Assembly (NCBI RefSeq): GCF_013371085.1
Contig: NZ_JABWCV010000011.1
Span: 62,001-126,000 of the forward strand
Length of the DNA stretch: 64,000 nucleotides
From: Vreelandella maris
GTDB taxonomy: Bacteria > Pseudomonadota > Gammaproteobacteria > Pseudomonadales > Halomonadaceae
Direction: 5' to 3'
The position numbers and the translations under genes were made by a program. The notes under the pieces are model-generated. The model made no database searches, was not told the origin of the DNA, and saw only the letters and a list, made by a program, of their open reading frames with translations. Positions within the stretch are counted from its first letter, which is position 1. Each line of letters opens with the position of its first letter. Positions 58,766 through 64,000 of this stretch are shown one piece after another.

Positions 58766-59956
58766 TTAGTCGTTAACAGCGGCAATCGCTTTGGCCAAGT
58801 AGGGGAGATTCTCGTGGGAGAAGCCCGCTACGTTGGCGCGACCCGAGCGCACCATGTAGATACCAAACTCGTCACGCAGGCGATCGACCTGTTCCGGCGT
58901 TAAGCCGGTGTAGGAGAACATGCCACGCTGCTCAGCAACGCAGGCGTACTTCTCGTCCAGTCCGTAGGGCTTCAGTGCTTCCACAAAGTCGCGGCGCAGG
59001 GTATTGATGCGATCACGCATTTCGGTGAGTTCTTCACGCCACATCTCGGTCAGTTCGGCGTCGTGGAGAATTTCGCTGACGATAGAGCCGCCGTGAGCGG
59101 GCGGGTTCGAGTAGTTCTCACGGGCAACGATGGCGACTTGAGAGCGGATGTTGTCCATCTGCTCGTTATTTTTGGCCACCATGATCAAGCAACCGGTACG
59201 CTCGCAGTAAATACCAAAGTTTTTAGAGCATGAGCTGGTGATGATCGCTTCATCAAGGTTCTCTGCCAGCAGGCGCACGCCATAAGCATCTTCATCCAGA
59301 CCTTCGCCAAAGCCTTGATAGGCGAAATCGATCAGCGGAAGCAGCTTGCGTTCACGCACGATTTCCAGCACTTCCTGCCACTGGTCATGGGAAAGATCAA
59401 AACCGGTAGGGTTATGGCAGCAGGCGTGTAGCACCACCACATCACCTTCAGGAATGCTTTTCAGCGCTGACCGCATGCCGTCAAAGTCGAGACGGTTGTC
59501 GGGGTCAACGTAAGGGTACTTGTGCAGCTCAATACCAGCTGCCGTAAAAATGCCGTGGTGGTTCGGCCATGTCGGGTCACTTACCCAGATACCCTTACCC
59601 GGCAGCTGTGTGGCAATAAAATCTGCAGCCAAGCGCAGCGCGCCGGTACCGCCTGGTGATTGGGTGGCGCTGGCACGATTGGCTTTTAAGACGGATGAAT
59701 CAGCGCCAAAAACCATGGGCAGCACGACTTCGCCATAGCTAGGCGCGCCGTGAGAACCGATATAGGTTTTTGTCGTTTCGTTTTTGAGCAGGCGAGCTTC
59801 TGCTTCCTTAACAGCGCGCATTACCGGCGTATTGCCTTGGGTATCACGGTAAACACCGACACCTAAATCCACTTTTTGCGGGTTGGTATCTTTTTTGAAA
59901 GCTTCGATCAGCCCGAGAATGGCGTCTCCTGGGACTCGCTCAATATGCTCAAACAT
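58766..59956 (-). CDS. phhC: Aromatic amino acid / aspartate aminotransferase
   Basis: A 396-residue PLP aminotransferase of the AspC/TyrB fold (class Ia). Lys245 in SSCSKNFGIYCERTG binds PLP; the N-terminus FEHIERVPGDAILGLIEAFK and the motifs HACCHNPTG and DFAYQGF are typical. It follows phhB with no gap (TAA then ATG). In Pseudomonas phhB and phhC form an operon with the phenylalanine hydroxylase phhA, where PhhC transaminates tyrosine; the context therefore favours phhC over aspC, though both activities may occur. phhA is absent here. A strong terminator follows. Confidence 0.88.
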   Translation of the reverse strand: MFEHIERVPGDAILGLIEAFKKDTNPQKVDLGVGVYRDTQGNTPVMRAVKEAEARLLKNETTKTYIGSHGAPSYGEVVLPMVFGADSSVLKANRASATQSPGGTGALRLAADFIATQLPGKGIWVSDPTWPNHHGIFTAAGIELHKYPYVDPDNRLDFDGMRSALKSIPEGDVVVLHACCHNPTGFDLSHDQWQEVLEIVRERKLLPLIDFAYQGFGEGLDEDAYGVRLLAENLDEAIITSSCSKNFGIYCERTGCLIMVAKNNEQMDNIRSQVAIVARENYSNPPAHGGSIVSEILHDAELTEMWREELTEMRDRINTLRRDFVEALKPYGLDEKYACVAEQRGMFSYTGLTPEQVDRLRDEFGIYMVRSGRANVAGFSHENLPYLAKAIAAVND

Positions 59957-60295
59957 TTATTCGGCTACCTCGTCGGTTCTGGCGGCAAGAATGAAGTCAT
60001 TTAGATGCAGGCCTTTAATAGCATGAGACCACCACGTGACGGTGGCTTTGCCCCACTCTGTGGTAATAACGGGGTGGTGGCCAGCCTGCTCTGCAATATC
60101 ACCAACGCGTTGGGTGAATGCCAATGCGCTGGCGAAGTCGCGAAATGTAAAACTCCGTGACAGCTTCATGATGCCATCGTGCTCGACAATCTGCCACTGG
60201 CTGAGGCTTTTTAGCCGCTCTTGGGCTTCTCCTAAGCTTAGCGGCTGAGCATTTTTACCGCAGGGTTCGCAGGTAGATTCAGCGAGCGTTGCCAT
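59957..60295 (-). CDS. phhB: Pterin-4a-carbinolamine dehydratase
   Basis: Dehydrates 4a-hydroxytetrahydrobiopterin, recycling the pterin cofactor of aromatic amino acid hydroxylases. It has 112 residues. The family motif AGHHPVITTEWGKATVTWWSHAIKGLHLNDF contains the two catalytic histidines (shown here as AGHHP and the later THAI-like HAIKGLH). The first 30 residues include a Cys pair (CEPCGKNA). SD GAGG-like AGAGGAGC lies before the ATG. The hydroxylase gene phhA, normally upstream, is not present; a GGDEF gene lies there. Confidence 0.92.
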   Translation of the reverse strand: MATLAESTCEPCGKNAQPLSLGEAQERLKSLSQWQIVEHDGIMKLSRSFTFRDFASALAFTQRVGDIAEQAGHHPVITTEWGKATVTWWSHAIKGLHLNDFILAARTDEVAE

Positions 60296-60325
60296 CTTTT
60301 TGCTCCTCTAGCGGGGTATTTCTTA

Positions 60326-61246
60326 CTAGCGTAGAAGGCAAACGCAGTCGCGACCAATATCCTTGGCGTTATACAGCGCTTGGTCGGCCCGTTCGATCAA
60401 ACTCGTAAGAGGCTCGCCACAACGAAATTCGGCAATTCCGATGCTTAGTGTTACCTGGCCAGCACCCATGCCGAAGTCGTACACACTGATGGCATGGCGT
60501 ATTCGGTCGGCAAGTGTATGGCAATGCTGCAGCGATGTGAGCGGCAGCACGACCATAAACTCTTCTCCGCCCAGGCGGGCGATCATGTCTTCACAGCGCA
60601 GTAGTGACTGCGCTTGTGTCGCCAACTGTTTGAGCACGTCATCACCGTGCAAATGGCCCCAGCGGTCGTTAAGGCGTTTAAAATGATCGATATCGATCAT
60701 CATGATGGAGAGCGGCGTGCCATGGCGGGTGCTAAGTGAGGCTATATTAGTTAAATGCACCATCAATTTGCGCCGATTGGGTAACTCTGTGAGCGGGTCT
60801 GTATCGCATAGCTTGCGAAGCCGCTGCTCCTCGGAGACCTGGTCGTTAATGTCCATCATTATGCCGTTCCACTGCACTCCATCCACGACCGTCTTTGGTC
60901 GTGCGCTCACCGCAATCCAGTGAGGTTTTTCTTTCGGGAACGGTAGTAGAAAGCGGGTCGTCAGCGGCAGCATCCAGCGTGCTGAACGTTCGATCGCTGA
61001 CATGATTTTGGGGTGATCATTGCCCGTTAATTGCTCAACCAACTCACCAGCATTTTGTGCGAGCAGGTCTCGGTCAATATGTTTGAGAGCCACACCGCCA
61101 CCCTCTATATAGGGGAAGCGCATATGACCGTTACGAGCGCGGTGTAATTGAAAGATGACGCCAGGAATGTGGGGTATCAAGTGGTCAGCGCTGATTCGCT
61201 GGGGTGCGTCTATATCATTCACGGGCATGCGTGAATCTCCAAGCAT
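60326..61246 (-). CDS. PAS-like/GGDEF diguanylate cyclase, soluble
   Basis: A cytoplasmic protein of 306 residues with no transmembrane helix. The first 135 residues look like a PAS-type sensor (PGVIFQLHRARNGHMRFPYIEGG, taken in parts). A GGDEF domain follows, starting at DTDPLTELPNRRKL; its active site is GGEEF at 226-230, and RCED at 217-220 is the I-site five residues before it. It is therefore probably an active, product-inhibited cyclase. It lies 30 bases upstream of phhB on the same strand and may share its transcript. Another possible start is the ATG at codon 7. Confidence 0.9.
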   Translation of the reverse strand: MLGDSRMPVNDIDAPQRISADHLIPHIPGVIFQLHRARNGHMRFPYIEGGGVALKHIDRDLLAQNAGELVEQLTGNDHPKIMSAIERSARWMLPLTTRFLLPFPKEKPHWIAVSARPKTVVDGVQWNGIMMDINDQVSEEQRLRKLCDTDPLTELPNRRKLMVHLTNIASLSTRHGTPLSIMMIDIDHFKRLNDRWGHLHGDDVLKQLATQAQSLLRCEDMIARLGGEEFMVVLPLTSLQHCHTLADRIRHAISVYDFGMGAGQVTLSIGIAEFRCGEPLTSLIERADQALYNAKDIGRDCVCLLR

Positions 61247-61474
61247 ATGCCAATTTAATTTTGGTCGTGAAGATTAGCGCTATTTACGTAATCAGTATGT
61301 AAGTAATTTCAGGCAATATGGTTAAAATTTATATTTTTTAAGAATATACATATTATTTTATAAAATATAAAAAAGTTGAATTCTAAGCAATAGTCGATGC
61401 GTTATTGGCATTTAGTGATAAAATTAATTACTTTTTTGCATATTAAAAAACTTTTTTATTCCTGAGGTGGTTTC
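61247..61474. promoter_or_regulatory. Very AT-rich intergenic region upstream of cobA
   Basis: 228 bases between divergent genes. The core (about 61310-61460) is almost entirely A and T with runs such as TATTTTTTAAGAATATA, far below the GC of the window. It must hold promoters for cobA and probably the GGDEF gene. No single hexamer pair can be chosen among many TATAAT-like matches. Confidence 0.5.
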
Positions 61475-62296
61475 TTGGAAGAAGCACGAGAGCAAATGTC
61501 TCGCTCATATGGCTTGGTCAGTTTAGTGGGGGCAGGCCCCGGCGATCCCGAGCTATTAACGCTCAAAGCATATAAGCGGCTGCAGTCTGCTGAAGTCGTG
61601 CTATATGACCGCTTAGTCAGCGATGAGATTGTTGCGTTTATACCCGCGCAAGCGCAGCGTTTTTATGTCGGCAAAGCGCGCTCGCAGCACAGCGTTCCTC
61701 AAGATGGTATTAACCAAGCGCTAGTAAAATGGGCGCAGCAAGGTAAGCGCGTTGTTCGCCTCAAAGGCGGCGATCCGTTTATTTTTGGCCGCGGAGGCGA
61801 AGAGCTTGAGGCCCTGGTGGCGGCGCACATTAGTGTGGAAGTTATACCGGGAGTAACCGCGGCATCGGGCTGTGCGGCGTATGCGGGAATACCGCTGACC
61901 CATCGCGATCATGCCCAGTCGGTGCGCTTTGTGACCGGACATTTGCAGCAAGGCGAGTGTGATCTTGATTGGGATGCGCTCGCGCGGCCTGGGCAAACGT
62001 TGGTTTTTTACATGGGGTTGGGTAGCGTAAATGTGATTAGCCAGGCGTTGATTAAGCACGGCTTAGCGCCGGAAACACCGCTTGCCTTGATTGAGCAAGG
62101 AACAACGCGCCAACAGCAAACTCATATTGGGTGTTTGTCAGCGCTTCCAGCTACTTTCTTGGCGGGCCACATTAAACCGCCTACGCTGCTAATAGTGGGA
62201 AGTGTGGTGTCGCTGCACACGACGCTCAGTTGGTTTGATGTGCACAATGGACAAGCATCAGGCTTCTATGAGGGTAAACACCCCCCTTCAGCTTAA
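61475..62296 (+). CDS. cobA: Uroporphyrinogen-III C-methyltransferase
   Basis: Methylates uroporphyrinogen III twice to precorrin-2, the branch to siroheme and cobalamin. It is a stand-alone SUMT of 273 residues without the CysG dehydrogenase/chelatase part. Motifs: LVGAGPGDPELLTLKAY, VVRLKGGDPFIFGRGGEE and VIPGVTAASGCAAYAGIPLTHR (in pieces), all typical of CobA. It starts at TTG with GAGG 7 bases upstream; an ATG at 61496 is an alternative that gives MSRSYGLVSLVGAG. Neither nitrite nor sulfite reductase genes, its usual partners, are in the window. Confidence 0.94.
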   Translation: MEEAREQMSRSYGLVSLVGAGPGDPELLTLKAYKRLQSAEVVLYDRLVSDEIVAFIPAQAQRFYVGKARSQHSVPQDGINQALVKWAQQGKRVVRLKGGDPFIFGRGGEELEALVAAHISVEVIPGVTAASGCAAYAGIPLTHRDHAQSVRFVTGHLQQGECDLDWDALARPGQTLVFYMGLGSVNVISQALIKHGLAPETPLALIEQGTTRQQQTHIGCLSALPATFLAGHIKPPTLLIVGSVVSLHTTLSWFDVHNGQASGFYEGKHPPSA

Positions 62297-62482
62297 CGTG
62301 ATTTATCATAGAGGGTGGTGGTAACGTTACAGCAACATTTATATACGATTGTTACTAACAGACTGGCTAGATACAGTGAGCTGTGTATGCTGAAAGGGAG
62401 AACATCCACGGCTAGCGCATTACAAATGCAATTGATTACGTTAGCTTGGCCAACGTTAGCTTAGACCAAAGAGGAACGCATA

Positions 62483-63772
62483 ATGTCAGAAACAAATAAT
62501 ACGGATCACCCGACACCGGCCAACAAGCCGGAGCCAGCCAAAAAGACAGAGCCGGCTAAAAAGACGGATATGAAAACTCTCTTTCAAGATAACCGAGTAA
62601 AAGCGATTGCAGGGATCGCTGCTATTGCGGTTGTCTGGGCGATTATGGCGCAGTCTAACGCAGGCTCTCGCCAGGATCGCGTCGATAGCTTAGAAGAGCA
62701 GCTCGCTAGCGTTGAGCAAGAAAACAGCCAAATGAGCCAGCGCATTAGCGAAATAGAGGAAGCTGAAACCAATTTAGCCGCGCTGCAAGAGGAAATGGCG
62801 TCTCTTGAGGCTCAGCAGCAAGAGGCCAATTCTTCGCTCGAGAGTGCTCAAACCAATGTCAGCGATGTGCAGTCGCGGTTAGAAGAACTTGAATCCGAGC
62901 GAAATGCGCTAGAAGAAGAAATCGCCTCTCTTAATGAGCAGATAGAGAGCGCTGACAGTGAGATGAGCGCGCTGCGTGAAGAGCGCGACGAGATCATCAG
63001 CACTCGCGATGAGGCGGAAAGTACTCTCCAGCAAGTTGAAGAAGCGCGTTCTAGCGCTGAAGAAGCTCGTCAGGAGGCTGAAGCCGCCCGTCAAGAAGCC
63101 GAGGAGCAGCGCCAACAAGCGGTTGAAGAGCTGGGCAGCATGGAAGAGGAGCTGTCAGGGCTAGAAGAGCAGATTAGCCAGTCAAATGAACAGCTAAGCG
63201 GTTTAGAAGAGGAAATCTCAACTGCCCAAAGCGAGCTTGATGAACTAAAAAGCGAGCGTGATTCCATCACTAGCGAACGCGATGAGCTGCAAAATGAAGT
63301 GGATTCGCTAACGGCGCTTCGCGAAGAGGAAGAGCAGAGCTTGAGCGACGTGCGTACCGAGCTCGATGACGTCATGGTCGCTTTAGAGATGGGCCGTGAG
63401 GAAGTGTCGAGCGTTGAGAATGATATTGAAGAGCGTGAGAGCCAACTAGAGCGCTTAGAGAGTCAGCTTGGTGAATGGCGCGATGAGCTTTCCACACTAG
63501 ACAGCCGTTTGGCCGACGCTGAGGAGTCTGCTGGTGAAGCCACTTCTTCTTCCCAGAGCAGCGGTTCAGAAAGTGGCTCGTCAGAAAGCGGTTCGTCTGA
63601 AGACAGCTCTTCAGACGACGGCGCTTCAGACGATGGCTCTTCAAATAGTGGTTCTTCAAATGACAGCTCTGCACAAGAGAATTCGTCAGAAGAAGCGTCT
63701 AGCAATGGCGATGAGAGCGCCAACGATAGCGATGGTGGTAGTGAGGAAGCACAGCAAAACGCTGCTGGCTAA
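62483..63772 (+). CDS. Single-pass membrane coiled-coil protein with Ser/Asp-rich tail
   Basis: A protein of 429 residues that I cannot place in a named family. The N-terminus has a PAKKTEPAKKT repeat, then one transmembrane helix (about 41-57). A very regular coiled coil of about 290 residues follows (LEEQ, LEEL and EREE heptads, with AEEARQEAEAARQEAEEQR in the middle). The last 80 residues are low-complexity Ser/Asp/Gly/Glu (for example SSEDSSSDDGASDDGSS). The protein is strongly acidic. The single helix near the N-terminus with a basic leading segment suggests the coil lies in the periplasm, but topology is uncertain. SD AGAGG is 8 bases from the ATG, and a strong terminator follows, so it is a single gene unit. 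Confidence 0.8.
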   Translation: MSETNNTDHPTPANKPEPAKKTEPAKKTDMKTLFQDNRVKAIAGIAAIAVVWAIMAQSNAGSRQDRVDSLEEQLASVEQENSQMSQRISEIEEAETNLAALQEEMASLEAQQQEANSSLESAQTNVSDVQSRLEELESERNALEEEIASLNEQIESADSEMSALREERDEIISTRDEAESTLQQVEEARSSAEEARQEAEAARQEAEEQRQQAVEELGSMEEELSGLEEQISQSNEQLSGLEEEISTAQSELDELKSERDSITSERDELQNEVDSLTALREEEEQSLSDVRTELDDVMVALEMGREEVSSVENDIEERESQLERLESQLGEWRDELSTLDSRLADAEESAGEATSSSQSSGSESGSSESGSSEDSSSDDGASDDGSSNSGSSNDSSAQENSSEEASSNGDESANDSDGGSEEAQQNAAG

Positions 63773-63810
63773 TAGTGAAAAGCGGTAACGCTGTAGACTA
63801 GCAACACGAG

Positions 63811-63846
63811 AGCGGATGTCGGGCAACCGGCATCCGCTTTTTGTTT
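63811..63846 (+). terminator. Intrinsic terminator after the coiled-coil protein gene
   Basis: A 12-base stem AGCGGATGTCGG/CCGGCATCCGCT (one wobble) with a GCAA loop, followed by TTTTTGTTTG. Confidence 0.9.
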
Positions 63847-63923
63847 GCTGGTTTATGATTGAGCCCCCGAGGAGTATCATTCACTCAACGTTAATTAAGT
63901 GCCTAAATGAGGAGTGCCATTGA

Positions 63924-64000
63924 ATGGATGGGGTTAAACATATTATTGCAGTGGCATCGGGTAAAGGTGGCGTGGGTAAATCCACGGTCACCGTTAACTT
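63924..64000 (+). CDS. apbC: ApbC/Mrp-type Fe-S cluster carrier ATPase (3' truncated by window edge)
   Basis: The first 25 codons of a P-loop ATPase. The N-terminus reads MDGVKHIIAVASGKGGVGKS, and the deviant Walker A motif GKGGVGKST is that of the Mrp/NBP35/MinD group. The start so close to the P-loop points to the Mrp/ApbC (Fe-S carrier) type without the usual N-terminal DUF59, or to a MinD/ParA relative. An in-frame TGA lies just before the ATG, so the start is firm. GGAG lies 9-10 bases upstream. Confidence 0.75.
   Translation, partial: MDGVKHIIAVASGKGGVGKSTVTVN

Overview
The window looks like chromosomal core genome from a halophilic gammaproteobacterium of the Halomonas type (Oceanospirillales). 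I infer this from gene order and protein resemblance, not from a search. Supporting points: a complete Na+-translocating NADH:quinone reductase operon (nqrABCDEF plus nqrM) beside a long-form gap and a divergent mfd; the leuCDB-asd-fimV-truA-trpF-accD-folC-dedD-cvpA-purF-metZ string, which matches Pseudomonas gene order except that trpBA sits between trpF and accD; a leuS-lptE-holA operon with divergent ybeL; moderate to high GC with acidic proteins; and an intergenic hairpin repeat between leuB and asd. No rRNA, tRNA, CRISPR array, IS element or prophage was recognised.

Layout. 1-2.9 kb: the end of an unidentified gene, then an envelope cassette in which two L,D-transpeptidases flank a Braun-type lipoprotein (OprI/Lpp) ending in lysine. 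3-8.1 kb: mfd (minus) and gap (plus), divergent. 8.3-15 kb: the nqr operon with its own promoter and terminator, followed by nqrM. 15-19.5 kb: sthA, a membrane diguanylate cyclase preceded by a repeat-bearing small ORF, and a PA2779/PA2778-type pair (small membrane protein plus C39-like peptidase lipoprotein). 19.6-24.5 kb: holA, lptE and leuS (minus), and ybeL (plus).

24.5-36 kb is the more accessory part: an uncharacterised permease, a GH10 xylanase with no visible secretion signal, rlmF, and a pgaABCD operon for poly-beta-1,6-N-acetylglucosamine. The glycosyltransferase gene pgaC is broken by a frameshift that reads like a 13-base slippage deletion. A GFA-family protein follows.

36-54.3 kb is biosynthetic core: a LysR regulator divergent from leuCD-leuB, then asd, fimV, truA, trpF, trpB, trpA, accD, folC, a SPOR protein, cvpA, purF and metZ. 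Together these cover leucine, the aspartate branch point, tryptophan, fatty acid, folate, purine and methionine synthesis. 54.4-64 kb: cytochrome b561, YceI, a MATE exporter convergent with an NCS2 permease that has two palindromic operator candidates, phhC-phhB (no phhA in view), a second GGDEF protein, cobA, a coiled-coil membrane protein with a Ser/Asp-rich tail, and the first 25 codons of an ApbC/Mrp ATPase.

Start codons were chosen by Shine-Dalgarno (SD) spacing and family N-termini, so several differ from the longest open frame. The most notable observations are the pgaC lesion, the small Cys-rich repeat ORF coupled to the diguanylate cyclase, the terminator-like hairpin inside the start of the PA2778-type gene, and the RutR-like site before the NCS2 permease.
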